From assembly GCF_009687865.1 (NCBI RefSeq), contig NZ_BLAE01000095.1, forward strand, positions 1-37,383: a DNA stretch of 37,383 bases. Direction: 5' to 3'. Positions 1 to 7,545 of this stretch are shown here, one piece after another. The notes beneath the pieces were generated by a model that did not search any database, was not told the origin of the DNA, and saw nothing but the letters and a program-made list of their open reading frames with translations. The position numbers and the translations under genes are program-made. Within the stretch, counting starts at the first letter, position 1. Each line of letters opens with the position of its first letter. The DNA comes from Acrocarpospora macrocephala (GTDB lineage: Bacteria; Actinomycetota; Actinomycetes; Streptosporangiales; Streptosporangiaceae).

Positions 1-138
1 CTTTTGTTCTCCCTCGGGCTCCGCCCGCCCCCGTCATCGCCGTGGTCGCCCGAACGAAGCGGGAAACCGATCCCGGGGTTGTCCCACCCACCCTTTTGTT
101 CTCTCTCGGGCTCTGCCCGGCCCCGTCGGCGCCGTGGT
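1..138. repeat. Imperfect direct repeat, two 46-bp copies 92 bp apart
   Basis: Bases 1-46 recur at 93-138 with about five mismatches. Each copy has a T-rich start (CTTTTGTTCT), a GC inverted repeat (CGGGC-N3-GCCCG in the second copy) and a shared CCGTGGT end. The repeat fills the space in front of the first gene. I see no ORF in it. It could be a duplicated small hairpin or terminator of a gene lying off the left edge; function unknown. Confidence 0.6.
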
Positions 139-174
139 TTCATGCGAGCGCGGTAGTGGGCAGAATGGGCCACT

Positions 175-699
175 ATGCGTGAGATTCCGATCGTGATCGT
201 CGGATTGATGGGAGCCGGGAAGAGCACGGTCGGCCGGTTGGTCGCCGAGGCGCTTGGGCGGGTGGTTCGGGACAGTGACGCCGATCTGGAAGATCGCTAC
301 GGGATGACGGCGGCGCAGATCGCGGCCGCGCTCGGTGCCGAGGTGTTGCACGAGCGGGAGTCCGAGGTGTTGCGGGAGGCGCTGGGACGGCGGCCGCCTG
401 AGGTGATCGGCGCGGCGGCCAGCACGGTGGAGGACGCGCGGGCGCGTAGCGCGCTGAAGAGCGCGTTCGTGGTGTTCCTGGATGGATCGCCCGCCCTACT
501 GGCCGAACGGATGCGGTCGTCGGCGCATCGTCCGCATTTCCTGCCGGATCTGGAGCGCATGCTGACCGAGCAGCGCGAGCGGCGGTTGCCGTACTTCCAG
601 GAGGTGGCCGATCTGACGGCGGACGCGACCAGGGTGCCCGAGGAGATCGCCGAAGAGGTGCTGGCGGCGTTTCGAATCAATCAGAAACCCGTCCGATAG
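175..699 (+). CDS. Shikimate-kinase-fold P-loop kinase, substrate motif altered
   Basis: The 174-residue length and fold match shikimate kinases, which phosphorylate shikimate with ATP in the cytoplasm. Visible are the Walker A GLMGAGKST (residues 10-18), the acidic DSDADLE stretch (33-39) that matches the family's Mg/shikimate Asp, RPHFL in the lid and the RRLPYFQEVAD tail. However, the family's Gly-rich shikimate-binding loop (GGG) reads IGAAAS here, and the FR arginine position appears to be His59. ATP binding therefore looks intact, but shikimate binding is doubtful. No other aro gene lies nearby, so this may be a paralogue with another substrate. The ATG at 175 has no obvious Shine-Dalgarno and could be leaderless. 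It converges on the next gene. Confidence 0.8.
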   Translation: MREIPIVIVGLMGAGKSTVGRLVAEALGRVVRDSDADLEDRYGMTAAQIAAALGAEVLHERESEVLREALGRRPPEVIGAAASTVEDARARSALKSAFVVFLDGSPALLAERMRSSAHRPHFLPDLERMLTEQRERRLPYFQEVADLTADATRVPEEIAEEVLAAFRINQKPVR

Positions 700-756
700 A
701 CAGCCGCATAGCCGCCGACCAGCCGACTCACCGCCGCGGCTGCCCAGATCACGACT

Positions 757-1221
757 TTAATAGCCGACCGCCGCGTGCGGGCGTGGGGCCATTGGGTGGT
801 TGGCGAAGCCGGTGCCGAGGATGAACCAGACGATTTTGCCGCCGCGTAGGGACTGGACCACGCCCCAGTCGTCGGAGAGCGAGCCGACGATCAGGAGGCC
901 GCGGCCGTCGGTGGAGTCGGGGGCGGGGTCGCGCTGGCGGGGGACGCCGTCGCCGGTGTCGAAGATCTCGCCGTATACCCAGATGCCGTTGCTGCACAGC
1001 CGGAGCGCGAACGCGGTGCCAGCGTGGCGGATGACGTTGGTGACCAGCTCGCTGACGATGACCGTGCAGTCGTCCACGAGGCCGTCGGTGCCCCAGCGCT
1101 CGAGTTCGCGGCGGACCAGCGCGCGGGCGCCGCGCACGCTCGAACCGACGGCGGGGAGCAGGCATTCCGCCGTTCTGGTCGGGCCCGGGTCCAGCGCCAC
1201 GGTGGCGAAGGGGAGAGTCAC
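757..1221 (-). CDS. RsbW-like ATP-binding protein (HATPase, anti-sigma type)
   Basis: This is a 154-residue stand-alone GHKL ATPase of the actinomycete RsbW/SpoIIAB-like class, members of which can bind sigma or anti-anti-sigma factors. The N box is ELVTNVIRHA (about residues 58-67), the G1 box DTGDG (about 88-92) and the G2 box GRGLLIV (about 106-112). All three are intact, so ATP binding is likely. The GTG start at 1221 is preceded by a perfect AGGAGG at about 1227-1232. A CebR-type palindrome sits 17 bp upstream of the start, which would link its expression to cello-oligosaccharide sensing. A PP2C phosphatase gene lies 2 kb away and could be a partner, but that is inference. Confidence 0.88.
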   Translation of the reverse strand: MTLPFATVALDPGPTRTAECLLPAVGSSVRGARALVRRELERWGTDGLVDDCTVIVSELVTNVIRHAGTAFALRLCSNGIWVYGEIFDTGDGVPRQRDPAPDSTDGRGLLIVGSLSDDWGVVQSLRGGKIVWFILGTGFANHPMAPRPHAAVGY

Positions 1222-1237
1222 GTAAGCCTCCTTGGCA

Positions 1238-1251
1238 TGGGAGCGCTCCCA
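1238..1251. promoter_or_regulatory. CebR-type operator TGGGAGCGCTCCCA
   Basis: A perfect 14-bp palindrome identical to the known CebR box, where the LacI-family cellobiose/cellotriose repressor CebR binds in Streptomyces. It lies 17 bp upstream of the GTG of the RsbW-like gene, so it overlaps the expected promoter or 5' UTR. The same 14-mer occurs in front of the GH6 cellulase at 7257-7270. Confidence 0.85.
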
Positions 1252-1496
1252 TAACCAAGGTACGGCACCCTGATCGGCTATGTGAATTCCTCGCTACGAG
1301 ATTGTTACCTGTCAATTGCCCCGACAATCTCCACCAGCCCTGTCAGACCCCCCAAAGCCGCAGGTCAGCCCAGACCACCCCCTCGACGGCGATGGCGCGC
1401 GACACTCCCCCAGGTACATGAAAGTAGCTGAAACACTGCATTCCGCGATCGGAGCAGATTAGACGGCAACCACCGCCATCCGGTTCCACGGAAAAA

Positions 1497-1512
1497 TGTG
1501 ATCTGGGTCACA
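1497..1512. promoter_or_regulatory. CRP/GlxR-like site TGTGA-N6-TCACA
   Basis: A perfect match to the CRP half-sites TGTGA and TCACA with a 6-bp spacer (TCTGGG). It is 117 bp upstream of the preferred GTG start of the secreted pseudoprotease and reads away from the RsbW-like gene. An identical arrangement occurs at 35950-35965. CRP-family control by cAMP is inferred. Confidence 0.65.
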
Positions 1513-1628
1513 GATTCCTGGGATTTCCCTGACTTGCGGAAACGTCACCGGTAGGGTCCCTGACAATCCATTTACTGACGGATGGGGCGCATGTGACGTT
1601 CCACGCCAGAGCAAGGGGGATCCAGCAC

Positions 1629-3176
1629 GTGAACCGCACCCTCACCCTCGGTGCCGCCTCCGGCCTGCTGGCCGCCGCGCTGATCGCCGTCCCCGCGCAC
1701 GCGGACCCGACGTACATCGAGAAGGAAGTTCTGGCCGGTTCCAGCCAGGCGCAGGCCATCGCCTATTTCTGGGACAAGGCACAGCTTCAGGACGCGACGC
1801 CGTACAACGTGGAGACCACGGTGGCGGCCAAGCACGTCTCGACCGGCGGCCCGGCGGCCTCCAGCAAGCCGGGAACCGTGCCCGCGATCGGCGACGAGAA
1901 GAAGTCCAGCAGCACGACCAAGAACGTGAACCTGCCCAGGACCACCGGCAAGGTGTTCTTCATGGGCGCCGACGGCAAGCCGCACTGGTGCTCGGGCACC
2001 TCGGTGCAGTCCAAGTACCGCAACGTGGTGGCCACCGCCGGGCGTTGCGTCTACGACACGGTCAGCAACAAGCTCACCCTCGAACACTGGGTCTTCGTGC
2101 CCGGTTACTACCAGGGCAAGACGCCGTGGGGCATCTACGTGGGCAAGACCGCCTACACCCACTACGACTTCGACGTGTACGAGGACGGCGACCGCGACTA
2201 CGCCTTCGTCACGGTCTACAACGGCGTGCAGCTCACCGGCGACAAAGAGGTCGACAAGAAGGCGTACGACGCCTGGAAGGGCGCCAAGAAGATCCTCGCC
2301 GAGGAGGTCACCAAGGCCGAGTTCGAGGAGAAGTACACCGACGGCGGCCCGTACTGGAAGAAGACGCTGTCCCCGGTGACCTCCCCCGTGGACCCGCCCA
2401 AGGACAGCTTCACCCAGGCCGAGGCGGAGAAGTACTACACCGAAGGCGTGGACGGGGTGAAGCTGACCACCGAGTCGGTGTCCCTGGCCGCCTACAACGC
2501 CGCCCCCGCCGGCACGAACGCGCTCAAGAACGGCGAGAAGTGCCCGAGCTGGTGCGGCCCGGACAGCGGCACCTGGTACCCGATCGACGAGAAGACCTAC
2601 AACGAGCTCAAGGCCGACGCCGCATTCAAGGGCGAGCTCAAGAAGGTCGACCCCGGGCAGTACTTCAAGCGTGAGTGGTTCATCAAGAAGTGGGTGAAGA
2701 CCTCCACTCCCGAGGTCTACTACAAGGACCACTACATCATCCGCGGCCTGGAGGACGTCGGCCGTCTGGGCGACCGGGTCGGCGGCCAGGGCCTGGCCTA
2801 CAACCAGAAGATCGGCAAAGCGCACTTCATCTTCGGTTACCCGAGCGGCTCCCACCCGGACGGCAACCACGCCTTCTCCGGCAACACCCTCAAATGGTCG
2901 TACGGCAAGACCTTCGCGGCGGCCTCGGCGGAGATCAAGGCCGAGGAACTGGTCGGCATCAAGTCCTCCTTCACCGGGCAGGGCGCGCTCGGCTCCGCCT
3001 GGCTGGCGGGTTACAAGAACGCCCGCCGCCTCGGCTACCTGAACGGGGTCACGATCGCGGTGGCCGACCGGGACGGAAACAAGCGCATCGACACCTCGGT
3101 CTCCCCCTATTTCGACGGCGAGACATACGGCGTTTACAAATCGGCTGCCAACGTTTGGTCCGGCTCAATCGTCTAA
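1629..3176 (+). CDS. Secreted trypsin-fold protein, catalytic residues lost (pseudoprotease)
   Basis: The 515-residue product has a signal peptide (residues 1 to about 26, ending VPAHA) and the framework of the secreted actinomycete trypsin-like (S1) family: CSGTSV, then a TAxxC block, WVFVPGY, a DYAF Asp region, FGYPSG and a late FTG...W block. The catalytic His of TAGHC is Arg139 (TAGRC). The GGSSGGPW serine loop is replaced by GQGALGSAW (449-458), so nucleophile and oxyanion loop are gone, although the Asp position (about 190) remains. A Lys/Glu-rich insertion of about 170 residues (roughly 199-371) splits the barrel halves. The GTG at 1629 has AAGGGGGA about 8 nt upstream and directly precedes the signal peptide; an in-frame GTG at 1593 is less likely. 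The reading frame is intact, so this is probably a binding protein or inhibitor rather than a dead gene. Confidence 0.82.
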   Translation: MNRTLTLGAASGLLAAALIAVPAHADPTYIEKEVLAGSSQAQAIAYFWDKAQLQDATPYNVETTVAAKHVSTGGPAASSKPGTVPAIGDEKKSSSTTKNVNLPRTTGKVFFMGADGKPHWCSGTSVQSKYRNVVATAGRCVYDTVSNKLTLEHWVFVPGYYQGKTPWGIYVGKTAYTHYDFDVYEDGDRDYAFVTVYNGVQLTGDKEVDKKAYDAWKGAKKILAEEVTKAEFEEKYTDGGPYWKKTLSPVTSPVDPPKDSFTQAEAEKYYTEGVDGVKLTTESVSLAAYNAAPAGTNALKNGEKCPSWCGPDSGTWYPIDEKTYNELKADAAFKGELKKVDPGQYFKREWFIKKWVKTSTPEVYYKDHYIIRGLEDVGRLGDRVGGQGLAYNQKIGKAHFIFGYPSGSHPDGNHAFSGNTLKWSYGKTFAAASAEIKAEELVGIKSSFTGQGALGSAWLAGYKNARRLGYLNGVTIAVADRDGNKRIDTSVSPYFDGETYGVYKSAANVWSGSIV

Positions 3177-3187
3177 GCAGGTGACTC

Positions 3188-3218
3188 AACGCCCGTGCTC
3201 TTCTGGGGCACGGGCGTT
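3188..3218 (+). terminator. Intrinsic terminator hairpin after the pseudoprotease gene
   Basis: Perfect 11-bp stem (AACGCCCGTGC at 3188-3198 with its complement at 3208-3218) around a 9-nt loop, 11 bp after the stop codon and followed by a T/G-rich run (TGTGTTTTG). It separates the gene from the downstream phosphatase gene. Confidence 0.8.
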
Positions 3219-3328
3219 GTGCGTTGTGTTTTGCGGGTGCAGAGGGTTATCGGGACTTCGCATCTCAGGCTGGATCGTGAAGTATGGTCGCAAGCGCAGA
3301 TGACATGCGATTGAAGGGGATTCTCCGG

Positions 3329-4474
3329 ATGCCGCTTCACCTCGCCGGGCTGTTCAGCCCGCGCCGGGGTCGGCGCCGGGCGGCGGGGGCTCGCACGGCG
3401 CTGGCTCTCAGCGTGCTGCCCTACATCATGATGCTGATCGTCACCGTGGTGGAGGCGGTCACCGGCCCGGACAAGGGCTTCCTGCCCCTGCTCGCGGTGG
3501 GGCCCGCGTTCGCCAGCCTCACCGGCGGGGTCCGGCGCACGCTGATCGTGGGTTTGACCGCGTTAGTGCTGGCGGTGGCGCTCTCGGCGTACAACTCGCT
3601 GGAGGTGAGCCGCGCCTATGTCACGGCCGGATCCATCGCGGGGGTGACGGCGGCCAGCGCGCTGGCCACGGTCGGTCGGCGGCGCAGGGAGAAGGAGCTG
3701 GCCAGCGTGCGCTCGGTGGCCGAGGTCGCGCAGCGGGTGCTGCTGCGGCCGGTGCCGCGCCGGGCCGCGCACATGCGGATGGCGGTCTCCTACACCTCCG
3801 CGATGGCCGCGGCGCACATCGGCGGCGACCTGTACGAGGTGGTGACCGCGCCCGCCGGGGTGCGCGTGATCGTCGGCGACGTGCAGGGCAAGGGCCTGGA
3901 GGCGGTGGAGACCGCCGCGCTGGTGCTGGGCGCCTTCCGGGAGGCGGCACACGACGAGAAGGATCTCCAGGGCGTCAGCGCCCGGCTGGAGAAGGCGCTC
4001 AACCGGCGGCTGTCCGGCGAGGAGTTCGTCACCGCGGTGCTGGCCGAGGCCAATCCCGAAGAGACCACCATGACCCTGCTCAACTACGGCCATCCGGCGC
4101 CGCTGGTGATCCGGGCCAGCGGGGAGATCGAGTGGGCCGAGCCGGGAGACCATGTGCCGCCGCTCGGCCTGGCCGCTCTCGGCCCTGAGGGGCCGGTTCC
4201 CTACGGCGTACGGTTCGAGCCCGGCGACCAGATCCTGCTCTACACCGACGGTGTGGTGGAGGCCCGGGATCAGTGGGGCGCCTTCTATCCGCTGGCCGAC
4301 CGGGTCTCCCTGCTGAAGGACGAGGATCCGGAGGCGGCGCTGGAAGCGCTGCGGCGTGATCTGATCGCGCACATCGACGGGACTCCCAAGGACGACGCCG
4401 CGATGCTTCTGCTCCGCTGCCGCGAGCCCGTGTTACCAGATGGACTCGCGGCAGACGGAACCTCTCAGGTATGA
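3329..4474 (+). CDS. Membrane PP2C/SpoIIE-family serine phosphatase
   Basis: A PP2C-type phosphatase of the RsbU/SpoIIE class, which dephosphorylates anti-anti-sigma (STAS) proteins. The N-terminal third has about three hydrophobic helices (ALALSVLPYIMMLIV, a GFLPLLAVG segment, TLIVGLTALVLAVAL), then a charged linker and the catalytic domain. The metal-binding motifs are GGDLYEV, GDVQGKG, NYGHPAP, LYTDGVVEA and DDAAML. The ATG at 3329 has GAAGGGGA 8 nt upstream; ATGs at 3284 and 3305 are in frame but lack a ribosome site. The product is about 381 residues. No sensor (PAS/GAF) domain is visible, so the membrane part may be the sensing element. The STAS partner is not in the window. Confidence 0.88.
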   Translation: MPLHLAGLFSPRRGRRRAAGARTALALSVLPYIMMLIVTVVEAVTGPDKGFLPLLAVGPAFASLTGGVRRTLIVGLTALVLAVALSAYNSLEVSRAYVTAGSIAGVTAASALATVGRRRREKELASVRSVAEVAQRVLLRPVPRRAAHMRMAVSYTSAMAAAHIGGDLYEVVTAPAGVRVIVGDVQGKGLEAVETAALVLGAFREAAHDEKDLQGVSARLEKALNRRLSGEEFVTAVLAEANPEETTMTLLNYGHPAPLVIRASGEIEWAEPGDHVPPLGLAALGPEGPVPYGVRFEPGDQILLYTDGVVEARDQWGAFYPLADRVSLLKDEDPEAALEALRRDLIAHIDGTPKDDAAMLLLRCREPVLPDGLAADGTSQV

Positions 4475-4521
4475 GTCGTGGTCCTGCCGAGGAGGACCCC
4501 CAACCGCGGCAGGACCACGAC
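4475..4521. terminator. Bidirectional terminator between convergent genes
   Basis: A 15-bp perfect inverted repeat (4475-4489 with 4507-4521) around a 17-nt loop starts directly after the phosphatase stop codon. It sits between this gene and the end of the convergent cellulase gene, so it can serve both strands. No T-run is needed for many actinomycete hairpin terminators. Confidence 0.75.
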
Positions 4522-4545
4522 GATCAATCGGCTACAGCGCGTCCC

Positions 4546-7221
4546 TTAAAGGGGCGGGTACGCGTTCTGCAGCAGCTGGCGGAACTGGGCCGAGAACCAG
4601 TGCCCGGACAGCGGCGAGTTGGCCAGTGCGCCGGTGGCGCTGTTGCCGTTGCGCTCGTTGCCACCGTAGGTCGGGTCACACATCCGGTCGAAGCCCTTGC
4701 CCTCGTCGTTCGGGATGGCAGAGCTGGAACCGTCCGACTCGCCCGGAGGCTTGATCCACACGTAGGCGTCGATACCGGTGGCGGGGTTCGCCCGCGGCCG
4801 CTCGCCCAGACCCGCGCCGCTCTGGTTGCACCAGTTGCCGGCGTGGATGCGCCGGTCGATGCGGGACTGGTTGACGAAGGTGTTCAGGTCCGTCGAGGTG
4901 CTCGGACCGGTCGGCCGCGCCGAGCCGCCCCAGCCGTTGCGGGAGGTGTCGATCAGCATGCCGATGTTGGACGAGAAGCCGTCCTGGATCAGCCGCTGGC
5001 GGAACGCCTGCGCGAAGCTGAGCTCGTCGATGTAGAAGTTCCAGTCCACCCAGCTCGACTGGCGGATCTGCTGGCCGTTCACCGTGCCGTTGACCGTGAA
5101 GTACGGCTCGGTCAGCGCGGAGTAGTTGGCGGTGTTGGTGATGAAACCGTCAACCGTGGCGCGACCACCGGTGGCGCTGTTGGCGGTGGAGGAGAACAGC
5201 TGCGAGGACGGGCCGAAGTTGGTGTCCCAGCCCAGCCAGCCGTGGTGCCCGGCGTCGACGTAGTTGTAGACGTTCGGGATCGCGTGCAGCTTGCCGAGGG
5301 CGTAGGCCACACCCTGGACGTAGGCGCCGGTCTGCTGCGCCTCCTGGCACTTGGCCACGTTGGTGTTGGTGATCAGGTTGGGCAGCGAGTCGATCTCGAT
5401 GATCGCCGCGATGCGGAGCGGGGCGTACTTCGGGTCCGCCATGATGGCGGCGATGACGTCGATGTACTCGGTCTTGTAGCGGTTGAGGCCGTTCTGCGCG
5501 ATCAGCAGCTCGCCGTTGGAGGCGAGGGCCGAGCAGTCACGGTTGGGCAGGTTGTAGATGACGACCTGGATGATCGTCTTGGTGGCGCCGTTGGCGGCGT
5601 CCTGCTGCAGGGCCAGGTCCAGGTGGTCCCTGAGGCCCTTGCTGTTGCTGCCGGCCGAGCCGGAGGTGATCGCGGCGATCCGGTCCAGCCAGACACCGGT
5701 GGACACGTTGGCGACCGCGGAGCCGCCGGGCTCGGAGGCGGCCTGAGCCGACCAGTCCGGGTTCACGTAGCCGGTGGCGCCGGCGAACGGGTTGTCCTGG
5801 TGCGGCTCGTACGTGCCGGGGGTGGTGTCGTTGTCGACCTCGGTCGCGGTGACCGAAACCGACGTCAGACCAGTCGAAGCCACGGTGATCGTGCGGGTGC
5901 CGTTGGTCTGGTCCGTGTCCTCGGCCGCCGCGAGGGTCACGTTCTGCGGGGTGGCGAAGTTGGCGGGAGTGAAGGTCAGCGAAGCGCCGGCGGACACGGT
6001 CAGGTTGGCGTCGCCACCGGACGCGGCGGTGTTGGTCACCGTCACGTTGGCCGAAGGCGCGATGGCCAAACGCACCGAGTACGTCGCCGTGCCACCCTCG
6101 GGCACGCCCACGCTGGTCGGGGTGACCACGAGCGACTGCGTCCCGGTCGTGTCGTTGTCAGCCTCGGTCGCGGTGACCGAAACCGAGGTCAGACCAGCCG
6201 AAGCCACGGTGATGGTCCGGGTGCCGTTGGTCGTGTCGGTGTCCTCCGCTGCCGCGAGGGTCACGTTCTGCGGAGTGGCGAAGTTGGCCGGGGTGAAGGT
6301 CAGGCTGGCGCCACCGGAGACGGTCAGGTTGGCGTCGCCACCGGACGCGGCGGTGTTGGTCACCGTCACGTTGGCCGAAGGCGCGATGGCCAGCCGCACC
6401 GAGTACGTCGCCGTACCGCCCTCGGGCACACTCACGCTGGTCGGGGTGACCACGAGCGACTGCGTCCCGGTCGTGTCGTTGTCAGCCTCGGTCGCGGTGA
6501 CCGAAACCGAGGTCAGACCAGCCGAAGCCACGGTGATGGTCCGGGTGCCGTTGGTCGTGTCGGCGTCCTCGGACGCGGCCACGGTCACGTTCTGCGGTGT
6601 CTGCCAGTTGGCGCTGGTGAACGTCAGCGAGGCGCCACCGGACACGGTCAGGTTGGCGTCACCGCCGCTCGCCGCGGTGCTGGTCACCGTCACGTTGCTG
6701 GTCGGCTGGGCGTTCAGGCGCACCGAGTAGGTGGCGGTGCCGCCCTCGGGCACGCTCACACTGGTCGGCGTGACCACCAGCGACTGGGTGGGCTGGGGGT
6801 TGGAGCCGGTGCAGGGGGTGCCGTTCAGCGAGAACGCGGTCGGGTTGGTGCTGCTCGAGCTGAAGGTGAAGTTGGCGCCGGGCTGCACGACCGCGTTGGC
6901 GGCCAGGTTCGGGGCGTACGACGGGGCGTCGATGGTGATGTTCGAGCCGGACTGGGACCAGGTGCCTTCCCAGCCGTTCTGGAGCGACTGGCCGGCGGCG
7001 ACGGTGTAGGTGATCCGCCAGTTGGAGACCGGGTCGCCGAGGTTCTGGAGCCGGACCTGGGCGCCGAAGCCGTTGCCGCCTTCCCACGTCTTCGTGAAAG
7101 TGACCTGACAGGCCACCGCGGCGTTCGCGGCAGTCGGACTGGCGACGAGCCCGACTCCGGCGAGTAGCGTTACCGCTACAGCCGTGAGGGCTCTTCGCCA
7201 GGAACTCTTGTGGGGTCCCAT
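4546..7221 (-). CDS. Secreted GH6 cellulase: CBM2, three Calx-beta-like repeats, GH6
   Basis: An 891-residue secreted enzyme that should hydrolyse cellulose. Order: signal peptide (1 to about 35), CBM2 cellulose-binding module (about 36-137, closed by Cys38 and Cys137), a short linker, three 108-residue Calx-beta-like repeats (from 147, 255 and 363) and a C-terminal GH6 catalytic domain (about 470-891). GH6 signatures are IYNLPNRDC, IIEIDSLPNL (its Asp matches the general acid) and DAGHHGWLGW. The sequence resembles exo-acting cellobiohydrolases more than endoglucanases (inference). The ATG at 7221 follows AAGGAG at 7230-7235, and choosing it places the CebR box at 7257-7270 upstream of the gene, as expected. 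An upstream in-frame start at 7302 would put that operator inside the coding region and is rejected. Confidence 0.93.
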   Translation of the reverse strand: MGPHKSSWRRALTAVAVTLLAGVGLVASPTAANAAVACQVTFTKTWEGGNGFGAQVRLQNLGDPVSNWRITYTVAAGQSLQNGWEGTWSQSGSNITIDAPSYAPNLAANAVVQPGANFTFSSSSTNPTAFSLNGTPCTGSNPQPTQSLVVTPTSVSVPEGGTATYSVRLNAQPTSNVTVTSTAASGGDANLTVSGGASLTFTSANWQTPQNVTVAASEDADTTNGTRTITVASAGLTSVSVTATEADNDTTGTQSLVVTPTSVSVPEGGTATYSVRLAIAPSANVTVTNTAASGGDANLTVSGGASLTFTPANFATPQNVTLAAAEDTDTTNGTRTITVASAGLTSVSVTATEADNDTTGTQSLVVTPTSVGVPEGGTATYSVRLAIAPSANVTVTNTAASGGDANLTVSAGASLTFTPANFATPQNVTLAAAEDTDQTNGTRTITVASTGLTSVSVTATEVDNDTTPGTYEPHQDNPFAGATGYVNPDWSAQAASEPGGSAVANVSTGVWLDRIAAITSGSAGSNSKGLRDHLDLALQQDAANGATKTIIQVVIYNLPNRDCSALASNGELLIAQNGLNRYKTEYIDVIAAIMADPKYAPLRIAAIIEIDSLPNLITNTNVAKCQEAQQTGAYVQGVAYALGKLHAIPNVYNYVDAGHHGWLGWDTNFGPSSQLFSSTANSATGGRATVDGFITNTANYSALTEPYFTVNGTVNGQQIRQSSWVDWNFYIDELSFAQAFRQRLIQDGFSSNIGMLIDTSRNGWGGSARPTGPSTSTDLNTFVNQSRIDRRIHAGNWCNQSGAGLGERPRANPATGIDAYVWIKPPGESDGSSSAIPNDEGKGFDRMCDPTYGGNERNGNSATGALANSPLSGHWFSAQFRQLLQNAYPPL
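5827..6783 (-). repeat. Three tandem 324-bp repeats inside the cellulase gene
   Basis: Units start at 6783, 6459 and 6135 (reading on the minus strand) and each encodes 108 residues from SLVVTPTSV through VSVPEGGTATYSVRL to EADNDTTGTQ. Units 2 and 3 are nearly identical at DNA level over long stretches, including the linker, which suggests recent duplication or gene conversion. They form the spacer between the cellulose-binding and catalytic domains. Confidence 0.9.
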
Positions 7222-7256
7222 GTGTGTTTCTCCTTGACGAAACTGATTACGAACCT

Positions 7257-7270
7257 TGGGAGCGCTCCCA
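7257..7270. promoter_or_regulatory. CebR-type operator of the cellulase gene
   Basis: TGGGAGCGCTCCCA, a perfect 14-bp palindrome identical to the CebR box at 1238-1251, 36 bp upstream of the cellulase ATG in the divergent promoter region. CebR repression relieved by cello-oligosaccharides is established in Streptomyces; use here is inferred from sequence identity and gene content. Confidence 0.9.
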
Positions 7271-7481
7271 ACATCCGTTCGTTTCGTCTGGATGTACAGC
7301 ATGTTTCCTCACGGCGGCGAATCTCAAACGTCCCACCTGCGCCTGGACTGCTTAAAGTGGTCATCTGTCCGATAAATCCGATGAAAAGTTCAGAGCTCGG
7401 GGAGTGACGGGCGTTGCACAGAATGTCACGGTCGCTTCGCGGGTATTGCGGTGAGGGCTCGCGAGCGCTTCAATGACGGGA

Positions 7482-7501
7482 CCGAGAGAGCGCTCTCTCG
7501 G
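7482..7501. promoter_or_regulatory. LacI-family-type palindrome upstream of the Tat-exported barrel protein
   Basis: A perfect 20-bp palindrome, CCGAGAGAGCGCTCTCTCGG, with the central CG and symmetrical arms typical of LacI/GalR operators. It lies 44 bp upstream of the GTG at 7546. The core GAGCGCTC is shared with the CebR box, but the flanks differ, so it may bind CebR weakly or a paralogue. A shorter palindrome, GCTCGCGAGC, lies at 7457-7466. The 324-bp region 7222-7545 between the divergent genes holds these operators and no other gene. Confidence 0.65.
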
Positions 7502-7545
7502 GGCTTTCTGAACCACTTCCTGACCCCCGCACGTGGAGCCGCCCA

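Noticed and set aside
4471-7167. An 898-codon plus-strand ORF opposite the cellulase
   Set aside because: Antisense shadow of a repeat-rich, high-GC gene; composition is Gly/Arg/Val-rich with no domain, and the cellulase on the other strand is unmistakable.
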